Source: Uloborus plumipes | Taxonomy: Eukaryota; Arthropoda; Arachnida; Araneae; Uloboridae | Assembly: GCA_038373865.1 (NCBI GenBank) | Contig: JAXGGA010000468.1 | Coordinates: 124,001-188,000, forward strand | Length of the DNA: 64,000 bases | Direction: 5' to 3' | Shown: positions 46,456-58,400 of the stretch, one piece after another | How the letters are laid out: every line of letters starts with the position of its first letter | How positions within the stretch are numbered: position 1 is the stretch's first letter | Translations under genes and position numbers: made by a program | The notes under the pieces: generated by a model | The model's input: only the letters and a program-made list of their open reading frames with translations | What the model was told of the DNA's origin: nothing | Databases searched by the model: none

Positions 46456-49400
46456 CTGGAAAAGAAATAATTTTTCAAGGATTATTTCCAGATAAGTTTC
46501 TGTTATGTCAGACGCTGTAATAGGCTTGAAATAAAAAGCTCAAGGTAATTCCATTTTAATAAATGCAACACTTGTTACACAAAACATACTACAAAGATTC
46601 CAAATATGTTGGACTAGCTGACCTGCGAGGAACCATACACTGTAAAAAATAAATTGTTTTTACAGTACAATACAGCTAATTTTATAGTAATTTTACAGTA
46701 ATAAACTGAAAAATTGCTAATTTGACAGCAGTAAACTGTAAAATTGCTAGTTTTACAGTTTATTACTGTGTATTTTACAGTTTTTTTTTTTTAAACTGGA
46801 ACCTCTGGGCTGCCAGTATTATACTGTTGTACAGCTAATTTCATAGTAATAAACTGTAAAATTGCTAATTTTACAGTTATAAACTGTAAAATTGCTAAAC
46901 TTACAGTTTATTACTGTGCATTTTAGTTTTTAACTGTAACCTCTGCTTCCGGTAAATTACTGTTTTTTTTTTTTTTTTTTTTTTAAACGGTATTTTACGA
47001 AAAACAGGTACAAAGTGAATTGTCACTTTTTGCCAATTTAAAAGAAAGTAAAATGATGCCTTAGTTTTGCAGCTTTATGAAGTATAAAAACAACAGATAG
47101 AAAGCACCTCTGAGAAATATTATTCATGCTGAATTACCATCCTAAAATACGCATTTTCTTCTCTGATTTTAATGCAACAGTACAGTTGTGGTTTTAAATA
47201 CAACAATGGGGTTTGATTATGTATTCTTGGAAATTTGAAACAAAATTAACCTGTGAAAAAAAGTCATTTAAAAGCAACGAAATCCATAGCAGGATCAAAG
47301 CTATGATCTTCACGTTTCTAGAGCAGTGCTCGGTCCACCCCCGCCACTGCATCTTAAGTATTGGATGTTATTCATTAAAGTAATGTGCAATAAAAAACGG
47401 GGGAAAATACCAGCTCGCCTATAAAGTGGCCTTGCTTAAAGCTTTTTGTTCACTTATGACGCAAGCAGCGAAAATGAAACTGCGTTTGAGCGTCTTTTAG
47501 GATTGATTTTAAGAAAAAAAAATGAATTAAAATTTAAAAAACGTAACTTTTCCCATGTTTTCAGACATGACCTTTTAAAAAAAAATATGTTTGAGAAATG
47601 GGAAACTACCATATGCTTGAATTTAGCAACTCTGTTTTTTCTTACTTTCAACCTTTTTAGGGGTAGATTCATTCGCAAACAAACGCCAACAATCGTAAGC
47701 GGAGCTATACGTATTATTACAACAACACTACACAGTAACCAACTTTTGAAAGAAGTCATTCAGACTTATTCCAATGTTCTCATAAATTCCAATTTTTCTA
47801 TCTGTATATTAAGTTGAATCTATAGCGTCAAACCCAGGTCTGAGGCAACCATCACAATGACACAGATGTTCTGTTTTATGACATTTAAAGAATAAATACC
47901 GAATTGCAGAGCCTTTAAAGTGCAAAGCAGCATTTATTTTAACCTTCTAACAAATCAAAAAGATGTACAACAATATTTAAAATTTAAAAAAAACTTTAAA
48001 TACATATATTTGACGCTCTCCACTAAACTAAATCTTAAGAACAACTGCAGTTATTGAACAATATTTTAAACACCACAAGGCAGCTTGCTCCAACTTTTAA
48101 AATAGGATCATCATAGTACTTCAAGAAAAATGCAAATATAAAACTTCGTGCTTTTTCTTCCTCTTTTTTTTCAGCAACAGGTGTTGCAGTAAGCTTTGTG
48201 CGTATTTTCATAACCTTATGATTGGGCAAGCAGAAGAAAAAGCTTTTGAAAACGAACAAAAGATTTAGAATTCGAAAACCAAGATGCGGTCTGGGAGCTA
48301 TCACCGGCAGAGAAGATCGAAGTCACTACGAGGGGAAATAAAAAGTTCTTTTATGTATGGAAACATCTGTTTGATTTTTTTAAAAATAAAAAAATGTTTA
48401 TAATCAAAAGCAGCCCTTGTCGTCTGAAGCACATGGAACTGGTGAGTTTTCATTTTTAAGAGTCGCACAATAAAACCTGTGCGACATTTTGTTTCATAAA
48501 TTGTACAAAAATCGAAATCAATTCGTCGAATACAGGGTGAATCTAAAGTCTTGGCAGAACTGTCAAGGGTGATAGAAACAGCTAAACAAGCAAGAATATG
48601 TAGAAGCATATAATCACAAACGCAATGCTGACTCTACATGCACACGCACTAAGAAACTGACGAATGTGGAACGTATCACAAATTATTACATAGGACGGTT
48701 TTAAACAACATTTTTGCTTTTAAGAGAGGTTAAAATCCGCTGACGATACTCGTGGCAAGCAGCTGTACAACATAGATATAATATAACCAGATACAAACCA
48801 CCGTAGCAGAAGCCACGGGAAGCCATGAACTCGCGAAATTTAAAGCTTGTGTGCAAAGCCGTGGTCTAAGAGGATGCAACGACTCCAGTAACCACTTATT
48901 TTCTCTCTTAAAAATTTTGTGCGTATGCGCTTTGTGGACGTCTGCCCCTCTATTTCGGTAGTCCCTCTTGCACATGAAGCCGGTTTCCGGTAGTGTATCT
49001 ACTATATCTATGCTGTAGAACCGCTTTGATCCTTTCCTAAAAACTGAAATGGTGTTTAAAATCTTTTTTTTTGTTTTTTTTTTTCTTCTTCTTCATGTGC
49101 AAATGTAGCGAGTCGGCATTGCGCTTGCGACACTATGTTGCTCTATATTCTTGATTGTTAAAATGCTTTCTGTCACCCCTTAAAATTCTACCCAAGAGTT
49201 TAGAGTCACCCTGTGTGTCAGGCCCTGACAAGTTGACTAGCTGTCGGCTGAGGCTGAAACCTACGCAAGTTTTATTTACAGGTCCGCATGTTAACCTTAA
49301 AAAAAAACCGACTGTAGTGATAAACGGAATATAAGAACGGGCCTGTGTTTATGGCTAATGGCACTGAACCCGGATTATCTGATTCTCATTCCTATATGTC

Positions 49401-52400
49401 CTATTCATTAAACTCAGCACGATCTCAATCCTTTAAATGAATAGGTGTCCGGAAGAAGGGCCTATGTCATGATTTCTAAATTGTGAAGGAGAGCGAAAAA
49501 ACAAAGGTGCCAATTATTTTAGGAAATTAATTTGTGATTTCCCTGGCATCTATCGGATTCTTTGGGTACTACTAAGCAAGCCAACGGTTACTAGACTTAA
49601 CAAAGGCGGTTACTAGACTTAACAAAGGCTTTTATCCCATGAAAAAACAAAATTCAGAAAATCATGACATAGGCCCTTCTTCCGGACACCTATTCAAATA
49701 ATTAGCGAGTTTTTGTGTGTTTTTTTTTTTTTTTTTTACTCAGAAGAGTGTCCGGGAATGCTTAGAGAACAGCAGAAGTCTCTGTGGCTCTGCGATAGAA
49801 GTTTCGCTTCAAATGCCGGAGGTCGTGAGTTCGATTTCCACCGGGAGACTGGGTGCATGGTATTTCCTCCCTTTGTGCTGTAATGTTTCTTTTGTTGTCC
49901 TACTAATGTATATAAAAATTAAAATGTGCGTCTATGCTCCTTGTACAAATCCACTAGGGTCATCCAGGTCCAGACTCTTTCGGGGAGGATTTACCAAATA
50001 CATCTCTCGTGAAATCTATCATGATACTTAAATTCAGTCTGATCTACTGATTTTTGTTACAATTGTTTTGTAATAAATGACGTTCGCAAAAGCTGCGAAT
50101 ATAAATAGATAAATAAATAAACACATTACATTTACATTTTTTTACTAAAATAAATTTGCTTTTTTTAATGAAATTGAATATATAGCGAAATAATATTAGT
50201 AATAATTTTTTCAGCAAAATAAGTATAATTAAAAGAGCGTTTTTTTACTGATAAATAAATTTTTGAAAAATTTAAGAGGGAGTTGGAGCCTTAAAAACCA
50301 GAGCTTGTATACGACCCTGAAATCCAGTTTATAGTATGTTGATGAGATATACAGTTTACGGTATGTTGATGAGACGGTGAAAACAATCAAGAATTTAAAT
50401 ATTAATTAAAAGAATGAAAAAACGGCAAAGAAGTTAACTTACATGAAATTCCTGGTAGATGAACGTGTCCTATGATGGCACTAAATGTTTTATCAGAAAG
50501 CATGTGGATCGGATTTCCGGAGAGAAAAACCACTTGAAGAGATGGCATTTCAGAAAATAAATCGTCTTCTAGAACCTCTATTCGATTCTCTCTAAAAAAA
50601 ATAACTTTTATTAATTACAAAATTTTAAATTATTAGTTTAGAACCGATGTTCGAATTCAAAATGCCAACAGTAACGATGCACAAATACTCTGTTTCTTTG
50701 CAAGCTTTTTTGACTCGGCGTGTAGCTGATGAAATTCTATTAGTCAATGTAATACTTCTTTGAATCTTTTTTTATGATCTACTAAATTTTGGTTAAACAA
50801 TTTTTTGATTGTTTCGTATGTTAAATTTAACTTTTTTTATTATTTCATCACTGTTTAAAATTACTAACCCGTAACACTCTGAAAGAGCTTTTCTATGAAA
50901 AAATATCAAGAAAAAGCAGAAACGCTTAAAAAGTTCATGTGTCAATGTTTCCCACGTTTCCTGATTTTTGAAAGCGAAAATTGAAAAAAGATGCCAAAAC
51001 TTCTGCGCACAACAAAATTCAGGGTATATTTTTATTTCATTTTTATTTCTGAATGCGTAATAAACTTTTATTAAATGAAAAATGTTGAAAAAAAACTTTT
51101 TTTTTCCTTTATTATTTAGACAAACCTTTGAAAACACATTTATAAAAAGTAAAGATTTCCTTCGGAAAAAAAAAATCTCTGCTTTTCCCGCAATGTCTAA
51201 AACGCTATTCTTGGAGCTTTGGAGAATTGCTTAATATCGACAAACTAATATTGTATTTGGTGTCTCATTTTTTTTGCGAAAACATTTTGAATGTAATTTA
51301 TTAACACGTTTCATGATACTGAGGGTATGCCGCCTACTATTCATTACCGCTCACCTATCCTCAGGAACAGCAAGTAGTTTTAACAATTGATTTTTAACCC
51401 TTTCGTCACCTCGTGCGAATGGCGATAGTTAATTTTGCCCTTAACGGCCAAGCAATGCTGCATTTCACAATAAACCTTTTTTGTTTGCATAAATTTCATT
51501 TTTCAACTTTAATACAGTTTTACCCTAAAAATTTGATTTTCCTTTCAAAAAGGATATGTGATTTTTTAAGTTCTGAAGAGAAAAACAAAATTGAGCACCA
51601 TACCTTAAGTCAACTTCGGCCAAATTCCTAGGTTTAGCAGGAAAATCAGATCTTCTTAACGACTGCACACGATTTTGGGGCAAATAAAGCCGCGAAATGT
51701 TTTCAAAACTTGCAAAAGAACCACCAGCTATCATTTCCAGTCTGCTGTTAGATATACTTAGTGTATCGATATCACCATTCAGAATCCTCGAGAAATCAGA
51801 TGAAAGTCGACGAAGTCCACAACCTTTGAGCTCTAAATCAGCTCCAGTGCCAGTAAACCCCTTGAGATACACCAGTGGCGTCCAGTTCCAACCTCTGGAA
51901 ATGAACAAACAAGCTAATTAAAAGCAAAATATTAATCAGTTACCGCCCCAGCGATCTATTTATAGATAACTTCTTTTCAGACTCCTCACTGAAAACTGTA
52001 CCTTTCTGTCATTTCTTATTCTTATTGTCTAGTTTCCTATTGAAATTGGTTTAATAGGAAACCAGGCAATAAGAATTGAAAATGATAAAAAGGTATAGTT
52101 TTCAGTGAGGATTCTGAAAAGAGGTAATTATAAATAGATCACTGGGTGGTATCGGGTTAACACATAGCACACAGCTTCTATGACCCCAGTTGACTCAATA
52201 TACAATATTCTGAAAGTCTGACAGAGGAAAAGAAATTCTATTTTAAAAAGCTAATTAGATTCATACACACACATATAAAAATTACTTTTATCCTGATCTC
52301 AAAAGGTTTTTTTCTCTTAAGTGCAGTAGTAGCCAAAATGAGGTAGGTGGTGCTGATACTGAAAACTGAAGATATTTAAAGGAAAAAAAATAGTGTATTC

Positions 52401-55400
52401 TTTTACCAGTGGGGGTTTATTGAATACTTGATGCGATATCATCGGTGACAAAGTATGCTAACTAATAATAAGGTGCTAAAGACAGAGCGAGAAAAATTTT
52501 AGGAATCAACCCAGGCAGAGACCTTGAGTTTAGCACACATTATACCAATCCTAAGACGGTAGTATATATCCAAGTAAGTTCTGTTTTATTCAAGCTCTCA
52601 GCCTCAAAATATAAATTCTAAGCGAAATTTAATGTTGTCTATAGTTGGGGAAAACTTAACCTGGAAGTATTGTGAGGCTGCGCGGATCCTAATTTAACCC
52701 ATTAATGCCTAGCGTCCCTTTTTAGGGACGGTCCAAAAAATAGGCCTGAATTTCCCAAAAATGAACATTTCAACCAAATAATAGTGTTCAATTACAATTA
52801 GTCCCTTGGAATTGTTTTAAATCATTATTAACAGATTGCAGCACATAACCATTGTAAAGTGTGATCTGTAGCAGTTTTAATATGATCTATAACAAGAATT
52901 ACATCGTTCACAATCTCAAGAACAAAAAGCTAATTTGTTAAAATTGATCCCAGCTTCCCAGTTTATGTTAATTGCTGTTTTTCTTTCTTCTCATAAAATG
53001 TCTTTTTAAATATTATATCTTAGGCAGAAAAAAAATATAGTAAACAAAGTATGCACCCCTTGTTGTCTATCGCAACTTTTTAAGGACGATTTTTTTTCCT
53101 TAATAAAAAAAATATTTCCTATAAGACATTTTTTTAATTATTGTTCCTGTCCATTAAACACTATTTGTAACCAGTATACGAAATATATTTGAAAAAAAAA
53201 ATGACATGCACTAATGGGTTAATCATTTAAACGCTACCAGGTTAAGTTTGACCTAGCCCATAGATGTTTTCAGAACTCGTAAAACTGAAGAACTAGTATT
53301 AGCCCTGTTGTAAAAAGCTGGTAAGTTAAAAAAAGAGTTATGAATAAATCTGAAAGATTTTCTTTTTAATAATATTTTTTTTTTCAATCTGTGCAAGACT
53401 TTATAAGCGCCCTGTACTTTTTTGCTTTTTATTTAGAATGATACTAAAGATCTGGTGATATGGTTATAATAAATACTAATATATCCTATTTTAAGGCTAA
53501 TCATTAACTTATTTTTTCAACAGAATTTCAATGAACATTCATCCCCCAACTAATTGTTTTGTTCTTTTTCCTTTTTTCTGTTTTTTTAACTGCTTGTAGA
53601 AACAAGTAAAATATGCGCAAAAAATAATTTGAACAAGTCTAGAAAAGATCTTAGGGTGTGTCGAACTTCAAAAAAAAGTTTCTATTCATGCTGCTATTTT
53701 GTACATCTTGTATTTCAGCATCATTATCGTCATTATTTAAAGATGATAAATTTACAAATCTTCAAATATAATGTGAAATGTGTTATTGTCAAAAATACTA
53801 GTTTTCAAAGAATGTATTCTAAAACCTGGCATTCAAATACTTATTAGCTAGTTGGAACCGATGGATGAAACGACGACCCAATTTTTAGCCACTTCCGAAG
53901 TATGTAATTACTGTTGTATCACATGAATGTGAAATCAGATAGTGAATAAATAAAAGTTTAGTATTATACTAATAGAATGGAAGATCGTACATTGATCGTA
54001 AGTGGGTATTTAACTCACGATTCATCTTGATATTTTCACTGTTATTCATCCGGAACGGAAAATAGTGATTAAAAGCTTCATTCAAATATAATTTTCAACG
54101 AGTTTTAAGTGACTATTTTGAATTGAAGAAAAGAAAGCAAGTTTTGTGGAACCTTTTCTTATGTCCATGGAACCAATAAGTTTACATGGAACACAATTTA
54201 AGAAATGTTGCTCTAATCTTTCAGGTAAAGTAAACTACTGTCTGATTTTCTTAGGTAAAACCTTCCGCGTAGTTACGCATACGTCAGGCTCTGATCTTAC
54301 CAAAATAGAGGGGATATGTAAGATAACAATAAGAGGAAGAATAATAAGAAGCATTTTGAGCCGTATCAAACAACGTAGAACAATGCTAATTCCAAATACA
54401 TAGTTTAGTTGAATATGTCAAAAGGATAGCAAAAAAAAAAAAAAAAATCTGGTATGGACCCCACACTACTTCCTTTTACGTGTAAATTTCTTAGTAGTTG
54501 CCTTAAGTGTTAAAAAAAGTGCTTGGAGTGAGCAAGGTAACAATTCAAATATTTACTCCCCTAATCTACCACGAAACAATGCAAAAAATATTTTACAATG
54601 GTTATTTTTCTAAATATTGCTGATTTTAATATCATTTAGTGAATTTTTCGCAAAATATCGCCAATAGCGCCAAGTTGAACCCAAATTCAAAAAATAATTT
54701 TTTCGCCAAATTTGTCGCCAACTTGGCGATATATTACCAAGTTGGCGTCAAACACTTGGCGACCAAAATCTTGGCGACATGTCGCCAAGTAGTGGCGCCA
54801 GTTCATATCACTTGAGTCTGTATTGAAATTAACATTGATTTACCCCAAAAAAGGGGTAAAAGCCCCCTTTGGGAACATTCGAATGCAATCACAAGGGGAG
54901 GTGCACAACTAGACCCCCCTCAGAGCCTACATACCAAGCTAGAAGTTTCTACGGCATATAGTTTTTGAGTTATGCGAGCCACATACGCACATACATCCGC
55001 ACATACGTACATACAGACGTCACGAGAAAACTCGCCGTAATTTACTCGGGGGTGGTAGAAATTGATTTTTCGGCTGTTTGTATGTTGTTAGGTACATATG
55101 CACGTGCTGAAAGGTCGAAAAAACTACGCGACATTTATTCAGGGGTGAGCAAAGTCAAAATTTAGACCGAAATTTGAGTGAATTTTTTTTCGTGATCACA
55201 ATACTTCCTTTACTACGTAAAAGGAAGTAAAAATGCAAGTTTTAAATTGAAAGCTTCGGAAATTTCCCACTCACAACCCATCACCCCTTTTTTAAGTGGA
55301 ATGGTTCGTGAGAGCTAGGGACGGACAGTACTTACCTTCGTACTTTTACTCCTGATATCTTGATTACAGCACTCTCTCTAAAGCTGACCCCTTTGAAAGC

Positions 55401-58400
55401 TGAAGTGTTTGGCGTAGGATCAAAAAGATATTCGAAAGTAGCATTGGCAACAATTAATTGGATATTGCCAACGATGCCAATATTGGAAAAAAGATTCGGT
55501 GGCAGGGCGTAATGCTCTCCTCCTATAATTAAGAATGAAAAGTTCCGACACATTTTGAAACTCCGAGACAGTTCCTGGGAAATAAAAAAGCATACATGAA
55601 TGTTATCACATAACTGTGGTGCATTTAATTTAATGTAAGGGAATGTGGGGCAAAGTGAAATAGTTAAAATAGCTGACCCATTTGAAAATGAATGCATTGG
55701 AAATTAGTTCTGAAAATTACTGTACTTAAAGATTGAATGATATACCGTAAAGTCGGGTTACTTGGACCCTAAGGGCGCTTTTCCACTTACCGACACGGCA
55801 ACGATAAATCGTAAGCGATTGTCGTCATCCGACATTAGAGCACGCAAAATGCATTAAAATATGCTATGCGCTTTTCCATCTCCCGATTCAAGGACGATTG
55901 TATCGTCTCTGACCGAAAGATGTCGTTTGTCGTCCCATTCGTGTCGGATGGCATCCGTCTCACCTTTAAAATCGGGATGACATTCATTCATCTGTTTACT
56001 TTCTTCGAAATATAGCAATGGCGTTTAAATTCGACATCTCTGCTTTAATAAATCTAAGTTTCAATTTGCAGACGATTGATAAAAGATGTAGCAATAAAAG
56101 ATTTTAATCATTTTATTTTATACTTTGGCAGGGATTCAAGTGAAACAGCACTGCGATAGCTTCAAATTGCAATCGCTACTGGAAGTGAATTACATTATCA
56201 TCAACTTAACTTAGCATGACGTCACTACGGGTGGAGCTAATAAGAGCTCACAAGCACTCAGCGATCTCCTCTTATTCGCCAAGTAGACTGTGACGTTTTA
56301 TCTAGCTCGTTTCTCATAGGCAAACGTCACGCTGACGTCACGATGTTTTTATCAAGAAATGTTCTAATGTAATTCATTTCCAGTAGCGATTGTAATTTGC
56401 GATGGCCTGTTTCACTTGAATCCCTGCCTTTGTTTCATTAATTGTAGCGCAGACGATTTTTAATGCTTCAAAAAAGATTAAATTTTCATTCTGAACTTTC
56501 TTCGATAAGGAACACAGTAGTCATGGCATTCAAGTTTGACGTGAATGTTTTGTGTGAATTAATTGAGCAGCAACCGTGTCAATGGGATAAGCGAAATATT
56601 TTATTCAAAAACAAAATTCACAGGGATAAAGCCTTGGAAGAAGATTTTAGATTTTTAGATTAGGAATATGACGGCAAATCTTCTACAGAAAAGAAAGAGA
56701 CAAGTAAATTCAAAGAGCATTGTTCGTAACTATAAAAATATATTATACACTTTAGATTAAACTACTTGTGTTAAATAACCTTGACCAGATTTTAACTTTT
56801 TACTATTCTTTGTAAATTTAGTAAAAATACTTAAAATCACCTAAAATCTTTTTGCAATTTCATGAAAAGTGTATAAAACTGGCCTACAATGTACATTTCT
56901 TTAAAAATATCGTGCACCCAATACCGTTTCTTAATTTGTTTTCTTTTTCTCCGGAGGTAAAGCAAATATAGTAGTTAAAATCTGTTAAATTGAGCAGCCA
57001 TAATAATATAGGTGCGAACACAGTGCTGTTTCGAAATGAAATGCGGTGGAAAATGACCCGTTCGGAGAAACGATATCGTTTGAATGGAAAAGCAGTGCTA
57101 TAGACGACACGACACCGTCGTACTTATCGTTGCAGTATTACCGTCCGACTTTCGTCGTTGTCGTGTCGTCAAGTGGAAAAGCGCCCTAAGGGGTTACTTG
57201 AGCCCATTACAGTAAAATGATAAAATCTAGATTTGGTACTTATTAGTTGAAGACTTGCACATAGTTCCTCGTTTCTCCTCTAGGTAGAAGCACTCTGCAG
57301 TCTCTAATGCTATTACCAAACCCAGATTTTATCATTTTACTGTGGGCTCAAGTAACCTCCTTGTGGGTCCAAGTAACCCGACTTTACGGTAGTTTGTATG
57401 ACAACTTGCGTCGAAAGATTATTTTCCATTTTTGGCATTTATTTTGCACCTTCAAAAAAAGGTAGAAATTTTCCACCTTAAAAAACCATGGGGTAAAGGG
57501 AAAAATGCAATATTTTTACTATGAAATTTTTTTTACCGATGATTAACAGTAATCACAATGTTGCACCCGGCTTGGAAGGTTGTCAAATCAGATTACTACT
57601 CTCTAAGATCTCTAAATTCTATACAAAAAGATGTAAAAGACAGCAAATCTGAAGCTACTATTTGTTAGATTCTTTGAAATGCCGATTTGAAGTTGTTGAA
57701 ATGGTACTAATATTTTGAAGTCAAGTTATACTTTGTTTATTTATCAGGCATTTTATTTCCTATATGTGATGTAACTGCATATGGGGAAGAGTTTAATGAA
57801 CCACTTATTTAGTAATATTCAATAAAATGACATAAAGTAAACCAACATAATTTTACTGTATTTTTCGGAGTACCTTTGATCAGTTTTGAGTTAGGACTAG
57901 CTTTGCTGTTTACTTACTATGGATACGTTCTATGTACAAACTAAAGTACCCATTTTATTGGCATACATTTCTTAAAACTTACTTTCTTCATTTCGTTTTA
58001 TAACTGACAAGAGCAGTCAAAATATTTTTTTTGTAATTGCAAATTTGAAATCACGTTAAAAAAAAATTCCTTTCCATAATAAAGCTCGCTCGCCAAGCGA
58101 TAAATTAAGTATTAAGCTGAGTGTCAGGCTATCTTTGACTTAGGTTAATGTCATTTTAAGTGATTTCATAATAATTGTTTTAAAATAATTTAGGAGGCAT
58201 TAAAAATATTAAACACTAAACTTGTTTAAAACAGGGAAAACTTCTTAAAAATATCAAATATTTCAAGCAAATAACATCAAACTCACTCAAATTGTTTTAG
58301 CTATCATTAAACAATGTTGAAAAACTTTGTTTTATATATTTTTTTATACATTCATTAAGAACAAAATGCATCTTTGCTAAATTATCTTCGAAATAATTTC

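Larger units (their letters stand above)
55773..57186 (+). mobile_element. PIF/Harbinger-like element in the nest
   Basis: Ends GGGCGCTTTTCCACTT and mirror, target duplication TAA at 55770-55772 and 57187-57189. Carries two MADF-type N-termini (56018 and 56523), as expected for PIF/Harbinger-associated Myb/MADF genes. Interrupted by MITE B. Confidence 0.82.
55745..57389. mobile_element. Outer MITE of the nest (CCGTAAAGTCGGG), TA-flanked
   Basis: Inverted ends CCGTAAAGTCGGGTTACTTG and mirror, TA at 55743-55744 and 57390-57391. A further inverted pair (TTACAGTAAAATGATAAAAT type) lies inside the right part. Without its guest it would be about 230 bp. Confidence 0.85.
55635..57560. repeat. Interspersed repeat hosting the intron-1 nest
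   Basis: The flanks (from AAGGGAATGTGGGGCAAAGT at 55638, and from GTTTGTATGACAACTTGCG after 57391) are collinear with the uninterrupted repeat at 62929-63200. Confidence 0.75.

Noticed and set aside
47446..47817. Long frames on both strands in LRR intron 4.
   Set aside because: AT-rich, no domain, no splice sites linking to the LRR exons.
48301..48609. Minus-strand frame starting with a signal-peptide-like MLLHILACLAVSITL.
   Set aside because: It runs across the terminal repeat of the 48533-49213 MITE and has no splice support or similarity; probably chance.
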